A DNA stretch of 64,000 nucleotides from Mansonella perstans. Lineage: Eukaryota; Nematoda; Chromadorea; Rhabditida; Onchocercidae. A program made the position numbers and the translations under genes. Below are positions 1-13,403 of the stretch, piece after piece. Under the pieces are notes generated by a model, which was not told where the DNA came from, made no database searches, and saw only the letters and a program-made list of their open reading frames with translations. The stretch's first letter is position 1. The number at the start of each line of letters is the position of its first letter. The stretch covers positions 62,001 through 126,000 of the forward strand of contig JBAMDO010000051.1 in assembly GCA_037074765.1 (NCBI GenBank), written 5' to 3'.

Positions 1-541
1 CCGAAAAGATCTTTATGCAAACAACGTTTTGTCTGGTGGCTCGACTATGTACCCGGGTATTGCAGATAGGATGCAGGTTCGTTTTACCCTCGTTTTTCAA
101 AAATGTTTTGGTTCTGAGACGAATCTGAAAACTTTTATTCAAAAATCAATGTTTTACAATACTTTAAAAACGATGATATTCGGATAAATTCCAGAAAGAA
201 ATCACAGCCCTCGCACCAAGCACGATGAAGATCAAGATTATTGCACCACCAGAGCGCAAATACTCCGTATGGATTGGTGGTTCTATCTTGGCTTCCTTGT
301 CCACTTTCCAACAGGTACATCTAGTTCTTAATGTTTTTTCCCGAAGTCAGGAATAAATTTCAAACAAATTTATCTGTACCAAATTGATAAGAAGGAGATC
401 AATGCTTAAACAAATAAAGATCAGGAAATCTTAGCAATGATAACATGACCCATTGAACGTTAAACAAACTTGTAGATGTGGATCTCGAAACAAGAATATG
501 ATGAATCTGGCCCATCAATTGTACATCGTAAATGCTTCTAA
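1..541 (+). CDS. act: Actin, 3' end only (gene runs off the left edge)
   Basis: This is the C-terminal part of a muscle/cytoplasmic-type actin, the filament-forming ATPase. Three exons are visible: 1-76 (first complete codon at 2), 195-314 and 476-541, ending in TAA. All have GT-AG introns and close in phase. The protein reads [19 protein letters not shown] and so on, to the usual C-terminus HRKCF. It has Ser where the complete copy downstream has Thr in the GGTTMYPG loop. The 5' part, with the ATP-binding core, lies outside the window. The last two exons and the intron between them are almost identical to the downstream actin gene, while the intron before them (77-194) is unrelated. Identity as actin is certain; the paralogue cannot be named. 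Confidence 0.97.
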
Positions 542-3500
542 GGTAATACAATCGAAACTTATTTGCAAGGGAGCAACTCAATGAGTTGAACACATACTTC
601 TAGTCTATAGAACGTGTATTTTAACTGAGTTGCCAACTTTTTGCTCCCTATGTCATTTTATTACCAAAAATTTGCAATTGTTTCGTCAGCCATGTCACAT
701 GAAATTTTCAATCATCGGCATGTGATTGGGTAAATGAAAAATGAATTATGTGCTATTGCTGATCGTTAAATATACTTCCTCTTGTTGTTGCAAATCATTT
801 CTTCGTTCACTGGACAACAAAAAAAGTTTAATAAAGTTTTTATTGCTTCTTGTCTTCAGCATTTGAAATTAAAATAATTATTAATCATGCCTTCATTTAG
901 TCATTGCAGTGATAAGATGTTACAGTTTTTGTTTTGCGGCGGTTCATAATTTGACATTTTACAAGCTTATTGGAGTTCTCAATTAGATCTTCTGGAAGAT
1001 TGTAACTACACAACTGTTCATCAATTTTGTTAGAATAAGTATAGTGATGGTTAGATCAAACTTTTCATCCTCTTTTGCTGATTAATCAAAAATTCCAAGC
1101 TGGCCTTATATATAGGAACTTCTAAGGATCTTGAAGAAAAATCAGTACTTAGTTGTGGGAAAGATGGAGACAGAATGTTTATATGATCTGCTACCCTAAC
1201 TTCAGAGAGATATTTAACCAACTTGAAGTATGCCTTCCTTTTCTGCGGGTAATTAATTCATTAGCAATATGCTCCGGAACGAATTACAACAGACTCTATT
1301 GGCTGAAGGAATTTGTGTAAAATAGTTTAATACCACTTATTCACTTTTACTACCATCTCTCCATTCCTGTCAATGCTCGTTGCAAAATGATAATTGTTCT
1401 CGTTGTTGAAACAAGTGGTGATTTGTTAAAGCAGTTAAAGCAGCTTCCGTCCTTATATTCAAATGAAGGCCTTCCCTTTTCTTCTTTTTTTTTAGTTTTG
1501 ACGAGGACGCATTTCATAAATCAAAATTTCAGAATTGCATTAAAGAACTGTCAAGTATAATAAATATCCATTTCACAGTTATTTAAACGTCTCTTAAAAA
1601 TCACGAAGTTAGATTCCTATCGGGATATTAAAAAGAAATTTGCAGTATTTTCCATTTCCTTAATTTGCAGTGGTCAACTGATTAGTTGATGAAATCACTA
1701 AAGGAAATCAGTTAGAAATAAACTGCTCAAAAAGCCGACAAAATTTTAGTTTGCTGTGTTTCAGATCAAAGTTTCAGGGATCATTTTTCTGCCAGGAACG
1801 CGAAATTTAGACGGTTTTTGAAAAAAAGCATATTGACACTGAATAAATTACTTACAGAAGAAGTATCTTTTGTCTGCCTTTTAAAGTAAGGGAAAAAATG
1901 TATGAGTTATTGGTCAAAATATTTGTATGAAGAAAATTTTTAATATGTCTGGATAAACTAAAGAACACTTATAACGACATGGAAAATATAGTTTTCTTAA
2001 TTTTTCAATAAACCACTGATGTGTAGTGCGCTATTTGTCGCACTGAAAATATAGAATTTTCGACAAAGATGGGGCAGGCAAAAAATGAACTGAAAGAGAG
2101 AGGAAGAAAGGAGTAACGCTGGGGAAATAACACTTACCAGTTGTTATCATCCAACTGCTTACGAAAAGTTTGCAAAAAGAAATTGTTGAAGATTTCGCAC
2201 TTTCCTCCACCTTTGTCATTTTTCAGAAAAGAAATCCAACTGAGCTGCCAATAACTAGTAGTTTCTATAAATTCCAACTGTTCAGTGCTCTACAGAAATC
2301 TTTTTAAAAGATTTTGGCAAGTCACAAATGTTAACTGCAAGAGATTATGGAGATTTACTTGAAGAACTGCAATGATATCCTACATTGTAAGGTGCCAGAA
2401 AAGCAAATTTTCGACGAAGGCTTTGAGAAGATGATTCTGAAGAAGTGCACCAATGTAAAAATCCTTTGAAACAAATGATAGAAAAATGACGATGAAAATT
2501 AGGAACAGGATGAAGTCAATTTTTAATTGATTTCCAAAGTATTTCATGAAAAAGATTATCATTTAATTTTCTATAAAATTCTCGTTTTATTTTTGAAGTA
2601 TACAATCCTAAACTATCGAGGAAGTTTACGACTGACCTTCAACTTATCAACTCCAGTTATCAGCAAGGTAAAACAAAAGACTTAAGATCATAATTTTTTT
2701 ATCGTTGAACAAAAAAAAATTTGTTGATGAACAAAAATCATTTGACCAATTGTAAAAGTTCGAAGTGAGCGACTGTTCAGATCATAAAGAAAGAATAATT
2801 GCTACTCAGAAAACACAAGTAAAAGGAATGCAAAAGATAAAGAAGCGAAAAATCGAAAACATATGAAAGGTAAGATGCGAAAAGTTCGGAATACTTAACA
2901 AGAAATAGTGAATTTGTTAGTCATTTCTTCTAAACGGTGATCTGACCATGTCTGAATTAGTATATTTAAATTGCACACAACTTTGTTTCGCTTAAAAAGA
3001 ATATTGTTAAATATTATGCTGATCCTATATTAATGTATTGATTGATCCCTGGCTTTCATGATAGCATCTTCAAGGATTCTGGCTTTCCTCTTTGTCTCAA
3101 ATGCGAAAATTTTTAACTCTGAATCTCAGAGACAAGTTATTTTGCCAAACAAACAATACTATTTATTAATGAATTAAAGATAGATTCAATCTCGAAAAAA
3201 GTTGTAAATTTCAAAGGCACTTTGTTGACAATCAGTGATGAAACTGAGAATATCAAATTTTAACAACTCATGAAAATAATAACTCAACGTTTACTAACTG
3301 TAATACATAATTTGTTTCAAGTTGCTTCCAGTATTACAGTTTAAATTAAAAAACGATTTCTGATTTAACCACGCAATAAATGATAGGACAATATTTCTCT
3401 CCCTTTCTCTCTCTCTCAATAGTTATCTCTCCGAATGATAAAACATATAAAAAGTTTTATGCAAAAAAAAAATTAATTCTAATTGTACGGTTAAGTCAGA

Positions 3501-4098
3501 AGTTTCCACGAGAAAAAAGTTCGGCTATTTCGATGTAAATAAAAATGGTTTGATTTTAAAAATATTATCAGAGATAAAGACAGGTTGATTTTCGGATTGT
3601 TTTCAGTTTTTTTTCATATGCTTGAAAGACAGAGAGACGAAAAGATTGTTAGAAAGCAGAGAAACAGTCGTTTGTTGTTGTTGCTGTCATCGTTACAATT
3701 CCAGATAGATGTCACTGTTTTCAAAATTATCCCTCAACATTCCTTCCTTCTTACATTTCTTCTTTATTCCTCTGTGGTGATATCAAAAGTGCCTGTGTGA
3801 TAATTGTTTACTTGTCTATCTATCTATCTAATTACTTCTCTGTTCATTTATTAATCCATTCTACTTATCATCTATTTATCTTTTTATCTATCAACATGTT
3901 TAGCTTCTCCACCATCTAAGCGAACATTAGCAAAAGGTGGGTGTATTGGTGAGGATGGAGATGTTAAGATTTTCAATAGAATTGCTCTCTTTTCTCAGCA
4001 AATCTTCTCTTGAATTCTCAGGAAAAGTATTCGATCCCTCCTCCTCAAGCATTGGCTAAGCCAGCAGTAAACTATTGAAGCGATATCTCTTACTGCAC
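542..4098. other. Intergenic region between the two actin genes
   Basis: About 3.5 kb of AT-rich DNA between the tandem actin genes. I see no open frame with protein-like composition and no splice-consistent exon. It holds a short CT-rich run near 3405-3417 and a TCTA microsatellite at about 3812-3830. The right end should contain the control region of the complete actin gene. Confidence 0.6.
830..835 (+). terminator. Candidate poly(A) signal of the upstream actin gene
   Basis: AATAAA lies about 290 bp after the actin stop codon and is a plausible first strong cleavage signal. It is judged by motif and position only. Confidence 0.35.
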
Positions 4099-4130
4099 TA
4101 TATAAGCCTCAAAATGCACCTCAGTTCACT
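4099..4130 (+). promoter_or_regulatory. Candidate TATA box and initiator for actin
   Basis: TATATAAG at 4099-4106 is followed about 29 bases later by TTCACT (A at 4128), which fits an initiator. The start codon is 515 bp further on, so this would imply a long or spliced leader. Trans-splicing may remove it. It is the best TATA-like site upstream of the gene, but it is judged by motif alone. Confidence 0.35.
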
Positions 4131-4640
4131 GATAGCTTCACTTCATCTCGACAGCCTTCATACTCAAATTAACCTTCTGTTGTTGCCACTACTGCTGTAG
4201 TTTGTAATGCTTTAAGAAATTTACTTAAACTTTAAATTTACTTAACTTTAAGATTATCATCTGTTAAAGAAACGAAATGGGAAATTTAGATAATTGCTAT
4301 ACCTCTTTTGTGTTGTTTTCCTACTTTATTGAGTAAAAGTAGGTGAAAATAAATGGAAAGGTAGAAATTTTAAATTGTTTTGGCATTTTGAAGTGTTTTT
4401 TTTGTGGTTTCGGAGATGTCTAATTGACCTGTCAATTAAATTTAAGCAGTAGATACCAAAACATTAGTTAAATCTGGCTAATAACACATCGCTTATTGTT
4501 TGAGTTAAATTTGAGTAGGGATGAGTGCAGAAGAATGAATATTCGTTGAAGTTAAAAACAAGGACAGACGTACACCAAATTTTCTTTCGCGAAAATTTAT
4601 AGATTAACCTGCCCAGCTGTATAAGTTTCAAAACTCATAA

Positions 4641-6571
<1,931 letters not shown>

Positions 6572-6928
6572 GCCTTTTTATTGCTTGTACATCACTCGAA
6601 ACGTTTACCAAAGTGCTCAAACAGCCATCCACACGCATGCATGCACACTACGCTTTCATATATCGCCTTCTTAAATTTGCTTCTTATCATTATTATCTTA
6701 TCTGGTACTGGAAACCTCTCAGAATGATTGTCTAACATCAAAAGATGTCAAACAAAGGAGTTATTCTGTTGCCTCACTGCCACTTGGATCAAACATAACT
6801 TTGTCGAATGATATGAAATTCTCAGTACCTAATCGAATCTACATGAATACCATATTTATATCGTTTTGTCACAAACAAATGCATACAACACCTGCAATTT
6901 TTTATTGGCACGTTTTTATAGGCAAAGA

Positions 6929-6934
6929 AATAAA
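6929..6934 (+). terminator. Candidate poly(A) signal of the complete actin gene
   Basis: AATAAA about 360 bp after the stop codon. The 3' UTR differs completely from that of the other actin copy from the base after the stop onward. Confidence 0.35.
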
Positions 6935-7122
6935 TCGAATTATCATTGCAATGAGTGCGTACCATTTTTTTTGAATGGAATTAAACAATACAACTGATTA
7001 TTCATAGGATGTTGCTTCCGTATCTTCAAATTTTGTAACTTGATGCGACAACTCATCGAGCCTTACATAAGCAAAAACCTGTTCAGCTGATATTTGAAGT
7101 CTGAAGACTTCAAATAATTCAC

Positions 7123-7479
7123 TTGTATCTATCAACTAATGATGGGGCCAAGAAGTTTGAAGCATTCTTCGGGAAGGCTCATAAAGCTTGGCTTGAATCA
7201 CAAATCAAGCATGTAAAATTGAGAATGATTATAGAAGTATATGATTCTCCTTACAATAATTATCAGCCACTAATAAGCAGTCACTTTTCTTCATTTCATA
7301 TAATATTTGGACGCTTAGAAGTAAGAAATAATTAACCATTAGACAATCTGTCATTTAATCTATTTCTCTCTTCTTCAGTTTTTGTCTTCAATATTTTACT
7401 ACAAGTTACTGCAGTACAGCAAGCAGCGATTGTAAACGAAGTGAGTGAGACTAATAAAGCGGTAGTAAGTGAAACCTGA
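7123..7479 (+). pseudogene. Possible SXP/RAL-2 (DUF148)-like gene fragment
   Basis: Two open pieces on the plus strand have protein-like composition. The first, around 7138-7212, reads NDGAKKFEAFFGKAHKAW and continues to QIKH, followed by a GTAAAA donor. The second, 7402-7479, reads QVTAVQQAAIVNEVSE and ends in a stop. Short amphipathic helices and an 'LTxxQQ..AI..' ending are typical of the nematode SXP/RAL-2 secreted family. That family is common in filarial worms, some members are known antigens, and its biochemical function is unknown. The two pieces do not join in a consistent phase and no signal peptide was found, so this is more likely a remnant than an active gene. The family assignment is by eye and weak. 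Confidence 0.3.
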
Positions 7480-7740
7480 AATTGAAATTGATTTTACTAA
7501 AATTGTAGTAACGGACTTAAATCGCTAACTTCACTTCATTTTACATTCTGGAAATATATCGTTGTTAAATTTTGAAGAAAAACAGAAGAAAACATCAATG
7601 GTTAAGAGTGACGTACTAATTATTATTCTAATTAGCAAATTCCAAGATTTGTTCTACTTTTTGCGCTCAGAAAAAGTTGAATGTATGGTAACTCGAATGG
7701 CATTTTTCCATCTTGAATGAGTAGAGCTACTGAATCAGTA

Positions 7741-10203
7741 TCAATTTGAAAATACCTTCGAATAAAACTTTTTTTGGGCAGGACGTCGAAGCAGATTTGC
7801 GTAAGCAATGGTTGTTTCTACCGGGCAACATGAAAATAACGAATCTTCGAGAAAATAAAACTGCGGAATAAATACTCCAATTGGACCAAAACTAACAATC
7901 ACCCAAGTTCGGCTAGACTGAAATATTTATCAGACATAAAACCCCTCATCTAATAACTCATTATCATCAATCATTGCTTGTACGCCAAGTTCAGTGCATA
8001 TTGCCAATACTTAACTTAAAATGTCAGAGTTTTGGAAATGGGGAATAAGAAAATAGTGAAGTTTGAAATAATTTGAATATGAAATGATTATTTTAATAGT
8101 CAAAAGATGTGATATTTTTGTGATACTAACGGTATTGCCGATACAGCGTAGCAATATCAAAAATTTATAATGAATACAATTAATCATGAACATAATCATA
8201 CGTACGGCAACTTGATGATCGGTGACTTACTGTTGAAGGCGAAATGGAACACTTAATCATAATAGGGTATATTGTTCTTGGTGAAAAGAAATTCTCAGTA
8301 TCGAAAAACAAATCCGGGACGGCTTCCCACTGCAATATTGGTTTCGTGCGGAATAGCTGTTGGAGTGCTTTTAGGGGACTGTCCGGCATAACGTCCCAAC
8401 CAAGACGAACTCGAATTTTCCATATTTTCCGCATTTGATTTATGAAGGATCGTTGAACATTATTGTATTTGTCGAAATGACTAATATTATGCTCAAAATT
8501 AATTGTTCCATCAAATAATTGGCAGAGTGGAACCGATTGAGAATCTCGTTCTGGGATGCCATTTTTTAAAAAGCTGACCCTGTTATTATTTTCTTCCGTC
8601 CAACAGTTAGCAATATGAAATGGTGCTGAAAAATTAAAATAAAAATCTCTTTATCAAAATCCATGAAAAGTCTGGATTCCTAAAAATAAAAAAGACTTAG
8701 TTTAAAAGTTCCCCACATTTTCTTTATCAGCGTGTTAACTTCATCGAAGGTTGTCTTGTTATACAAACTTTTTCACTAAGCCCTCATTGCAAAAGATGAA
8801 TCATCCATTTTTTATAATCCTTAAAAAGCAAGAGATTCTTTCGTTCAATGTCTGGCAAATTTACTATTCTTTGATGAGATCATCAAGCTGAGATCAAAAC
8901 CAATTTGTACTGACGAATTGATCTTAACTGATTCGCCATTGATATCAGCAGTTAAGACAACATCCTAAACATGTATATTGGGATTCCAAAAGAATCATGA
9001 GTAAAAAAATGAGGATAGAGCGTCCAAATAATTAGTGATAGAATTATTGCTTATTTTCTTGATGTTGATGATAATATTAGGCTTATTCTAAAAATCACAA
9101 CAAACTAAAACGAAAAGACAGAGAAATAAATGAACGCACTGAAAAGTCAAACTAACAAAGAAAATTGATGTAGAAAACATACTTCCAATATCTGTTCACA
9201 TGAAAATTCGAATTTATGAACAATTTTATTGCTAGTTGCCAACAAAATCTGTAATTGTATTATTATATGTTAACCGAAACAGAGCTCTAACTTTTCAGTA
9301 TTGTGTATTATCTAATTAATAAAGCAATGTAAAGAATAATGACTGTTTTGTTAACTAATAAATCCATCATTTTGCTAATTAACAAATCCCAGAACTGTTC
9401 TTATTGATGTAATTTCTAAGAATAACGTATATCTATTCAATGAAACTTCGAGTTTATGTTCTAAGAAAGAATAACTTTCTGCGTCGTATCTGTTGATAAG
9501 CATTTTTTCGACATCAATACACTCATAGGTTTTAAATCTTTACGCATTTCCATTCCACATGTTTTGGTGCCATTTGCACCAATCAACATGAGTCGCATTG
9601 GCTCCTTGAAGAAATTAGAATTCCTTAGTTTTTTAAATTATAGGGATAGATGCTATTATTGCGTAAAAACATATAGGTCTTCAACCTCCTTTCCGACCTT
9701 TATAAGATTTTTTTTTTTTTTAAATTAGTAATAATTTTTAAAGTAGTGAACATGATGTGAATAGCATACATATATTTTTGTTTGTCGTTGCAGGTCATTC
9801 AATGCCACTGTAATTTTCAAATCGTTTTGCCCACATTCAACAGTAATATACTGATCCAGTGTATTTACGTCATTGACTAAAGTTAAATTTCTAGAAGATC
9901 CTGAAATTTCTAAGTCATTGACATATTCCGTACGCCGCTATTGACTGGAAATAGTACTGTGAAGAAGCCTTCAAAAGTTGACGATCTACCATCTAAATTT
10001 AATCGCTGTATTCGTTTCGTAGAAGACTGTATGTGCCAGAGGTTGCAAAATTCTTTAATTTTATTTTTTAAAAAATGGCTCTTAATGAAGCAATTATAAT
10101 TTGAGAAAGAAAAAAATTCTTTACCTTTCGGGATTGAAATCAAAGATAAAAGAAAGCAGAGCATGCATCGCATTTCATTTACTGTTATTTTATAAAATCT
10201 CAC
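7741..10203 (-). CDS. Secreted ZP-domain (cuticlin-like) protein, divergent, about 317 aa
   Basis: A minus-strand gene. Exons in transcript order are 10203-10125, 9900-9770, 9604-9476, 8964-8865, 8625-8231 and 7860-7741. All are GT-AG and phases close to 317 aa. The N-terminus carries a hydrophobic signal peptide (RCMLCFLLSLISIP; a second Met at residue 11 could be the true start). A ZP-N-like part follows (ITVECGQNDLKITV, then GANGTKTCGMEM). Next is a ZP-C-like part (VQIGFDLSLMISSK, PFHIANCW, FLKNG) and a late FYFLED..CC. Such proteins polymerise in nematode cuticle or apical matrix. The usual Gly-Cys after the ZP-C Cys-Trp is replaced (NGIP), and no membrane anchor is seen, so this is a diverged member. 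The donor of exon 3 (AAA|GTTATT) is the least certain. It lies head-to-head with the ZP-C gene at 12097. Confidence 0.62.
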
Positions 10204-12082
10204 TACTAAAGCATCATATTTTATGGTATTTAACCAGAGCTTAGACTGAACTCCACCTTCTAAATTTTAGGCATGATAAATTTGAAAATTTTGACTGTGC
10301 ACACTAAGCGCAACATGTTTGACAAGAGAAGTGAGAGCTGGCAATGCAAGGCATCTTGAGCTATCAGTTATTTGCTTATAAATATAGAAAGCTATTTTTT
10401 ATTTTTTGATTTATTCGGTTGAGTTTTGAAAAATTTTTTAAAGAAGTGTTGTTTTTTAAAAACATACAAAATGAATCATTTATAAGCACTTTTCGTTGCA
10501 AAATATAAATTAGTAGGCGATATGATAATAATAATAATAATTCGAACTGCTATTTATAAAAGGAAATAATTGGGACAATGCAGTGAGTATTCGCTTTCAT
10601 CTGTTAGTCTCTTACTCTGCCAATTAATTAATGAATGTGTCATTGGATGTGACATTCATTAGAAATTATGATCTAGGCTGGAACATTGAAGAAAATAATT
10701 AGCTGTTGATTAATTACCAAAAAAGCAGATGTATAACGTTCTGTCTTAGGTATTTCGTTGAGATATTGCTAAAACTCTCAGTCAAAGCAGAATAATCGTT
10801 TTGGAAAAAACTGAAAAGAAACACAGTATATGGTTAAAAAGGAGTGAGTGCCGTCTTAGTGATGGCACCGAAGATACGACGACCTAGTGACCCAAATTTC
10901 CGGGATTATTTTTGTGTCCTTTTGAACATCGAAACAGATACCGAATATCCATGCTCTCTTTCTTTTGTCTATCAATAAATGTCTACCAGCCATATTTTAA
11001 TATCCTTTACTCAAGTTTATCACATTCAATTGTTATTGTATTGAAATCTATAAGGTTTGCAAATATGTCAACAGCCTGTGCGAAGCAAATCTTCAAAAAA
11101 TCCAAACGTAATCGATAATATTATCATTTCATAGTTTTCTTCATACTTTCTAAATCATGAAGATGGATATTGACTGCTATGTTATCGTTTTGTGGACAAA
11201 TCCCACTTCGCAATTTGAGAGAACAGTGCATAGCTACTACACATGTAACCCAAAAATGAATGTAAAATTTCCGATTTCCCCAAAATGTATGCAGAATTTT
11301 TGGTATCGATCGGTTTTCAGAATTTCCAATGTTTGCTTTCACCAAGTGAAGATCATAGAATTATAGTAATCAAAACAAATTCCCCAGATAAAAAAATCAA
11401 TCGATTCGCTATTTTCAAGTGCACTGAAAGCAATTAAGTAGGAGAATGCATTTTCTCTGAAGCATTGAGTGAATTTATCCAAGTTTTTCTATTCAACTTA
11501 TGATGAATTTCTGTTCTAATAACCACATGTGATCAGAAGATTTCTAATCTACTGTAAATTTCAAAATTTTGCTTTAATTTTACAAATGCTTTTTCTTTAG
11601 GCTTAATATGACTCTTGTTCTTCTGTTTCACTGCTCTTCTATCAGCAAAATCTCTTCACAACGAATAGTTTAATTTATTATTCCTTAGTTCATCTCCATT
11701 TGTAGATTAGTGAGGACTTAGAATTCGAATCTTTTATTCCTGGAGACAACTGGATTCTGCTAATCTTCTGAATTCTGGTTCTGCTAAACTTTTGAATTCT
11801 GATTCTGCTAAACTTCTGAATTCTGATTCTGCTAAACTTCTGAATTCTGATTCTGCTAAATTAGCTTAGTTCTACAAGCTTAAAATGACAGAAAGACCAG
11901 TAAAATTAAACCGAGAAGGTGTGAGGATCTATCATGGCTATGTATCCTTAAAAAAAATGCTATCATTTTGTAGATGTATTGATATATTATGAGAGACAAG
12001 GGAAAAAGACAGAGAATGAGAGAGAGACTTGAGGAATATCAAGTACTAGAAATTAAATAATGAATTAAAATTAATTATGTTA
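10204..12082. other. Intergenic region between two divergent ZP genes
   Basis: About 1.9 kb separating two genes transcribed away from each other, so both promoters should lie here. It contains an ATA microsatellite at about 10521-10542 and a 24-bp tandem repeat at 11752-11865. A short open frame, 10862-10978 (MAPKIRRPSDPNFRDYF and on, 38 aa), has hydrophilic composition but no supporting splice context. Confidence 0.55.
11752..11865. repeat. 24-bp tandem repeat, about 4.5 copies
   Basis: The unit contains GATTCTGCTAA followed by CTTCTGAATTCT. Copies at about 11754, 11778, 11802, 11826 and 11850 differ by only one or two bases. It is non-coding by position and lies about 230 bp upstream of the ZP-C gene. 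Confidence 0.85.
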
Positions 12083-12092
12083 TATTTCCTAG
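12083..12092 (+). promoter_or_regulatory. Probable spliced-leader acceptor of the ZP-C gene
   Basis: ATTTCCTAG ends four bases before the ATG with no upstream exon in reach. This is the arrangement expected of a nematode trans-splice site, and it fixes the start at 12097. Confidence 0.5.
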
Positions 12093-12096
12093 GCGA

Positions 12097-13403
12097 ATGA
12101 CTCCATTGATATTATGTACGCTATCATATTTGTTTGCACTTACGCTAACTGCAAACATCCCGGAAAAATCAATTAAAAAAGTTCATCACCCGGAAACGAT
12201 TTGTAAATTCTCTGTACATAACGGTGGACCAAACGGTGAAGAAATTTCGGGTTAGTACTGTTCAAATTTATTTCAGTAACCTCGGTTTCAAAGATTTCCA
12301 CTTCCTAAACTTAAAATCTTCACTCTCACTGGAATGGCGAGAACATGGATGGGAACGGTAAAAATATTATTTTATTAAATAATAGTAAGAAATATTCGCA
12401 ACATCGGAATAATTTTCTATTACAGACATATTTATTAATCAAAATGTTGAATTTCAAAAGATGAGACTAATTTTATGTCCAGTTTTTTTTGTATTAATTT
12501 AAATCCAACGAATTGTACATAAGAATTTCATTACTATTTTAAATTTTAAATTATTGCGAAAACTTTCATAATTCAATCCAGAGGTCAAGGCTTCACTTGG
12601 CGAACTTACATTTTAGGTACGAATTTGAACTCAGAACTGTACTATAAAATAAAATGTGATAAAGAAAAGGGTTACTGTCTGCATGTTGCAAATTGCACGG
12701 TGAGAAGTGACAAAGAAACTACGGAACCGTATCGTATCATTGATGAACATGGCTGTACCCTGGAACCGAGCTTATTTGAGCATGTACAGGCAAGTTATTC
12801 AAATTAACAAAGATTTACCGACATATAAAAGATAAGTTCAAAGAAGAAATCTCGATAGAATCAATTACCGACTTTTTGAATTTTATTCTGGATGGGAGGG
12901 AGTAATTATTATCAAAAATGGAAACTAATCAGCTTAAAATTAAGTTAAGACCTTCAGAAATTAAAGATAATAGCTCATCACAATGTAATTACCACTTGAT
13001 CCAGTGCCGTTGAATTTTGGTTATAGAAGAATGTTCTGTGTGGCAAATTTATTTCTTTTCATTGATGATCGCTTATTTGATTTGTTAACCTAAAAAGGCT
13101 GAAAAGATCATACAGCCCGATCAAATTTTATCCAAAAAAAAAAATGATATCAGAAACGGGCAGAATAAAAGCAATGATTCTGTAAAAAGTTCAAGGCCAT
13201 TTCAGTATGAAGATGAATTTACGGCTGGAATCTACAATCCACTTCCTATCCGGTTTCGCGGATCCAACTCATCAGTACAATTTTTCTGCGGAACAACATT
13301 AATACCAACAATTGATGGTAAATGTTCCCGGAAAATGTGTACTTGGAATGAATATGATGTCAAGCAGAATTTCGAGGAAAAAAATAAACTTTCATCGACC
13401 TAA
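12097..13403 (+). CDS. Secreted single ZP-C domain protein, 174 aa
   Basis: Exons are 12097-12250, 12617-12789 and 13206-13403, closing in phase to 174 aa and TAA. A signal peptide (MTPLILCTLSYLFALTLTA) leads straight into the second half of a ZP domain: CKFSVHNGGPNGE, then GYCLHVANC, YRIIDEHGCTLEP, YEDEFTAGIYNPLPIRF, VQFFCGTT and a closing Cys pair (CSRKMC). These are the paired cysteines and strands of the nematode cuticlin ZP-C module, which forms extracellular filaments of cuticle or apical matrix. No ZP-N half, furin-type site or transmembrane anchor is present, so the protein is unusually short for the family. The second intron uses a GC donor (CAG|GCAAGT). It is divergent from the ZP gene at 7741-10203 and may be its partner (inference). 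Confidence 0.8.

Noticed and set aside
135..320. Minus-strand frame opposite the actin exon (also 6028-6351)
   Set aside because: It is the antisense shadow of the actin coding exon; the same spurious frame occurs at both actin copies.
8244..8438. Plus-strand 64-aa frame
   Set aside because: It is antisense to the large exon of the ZP gene, which is phase-consistent on the minus strand.
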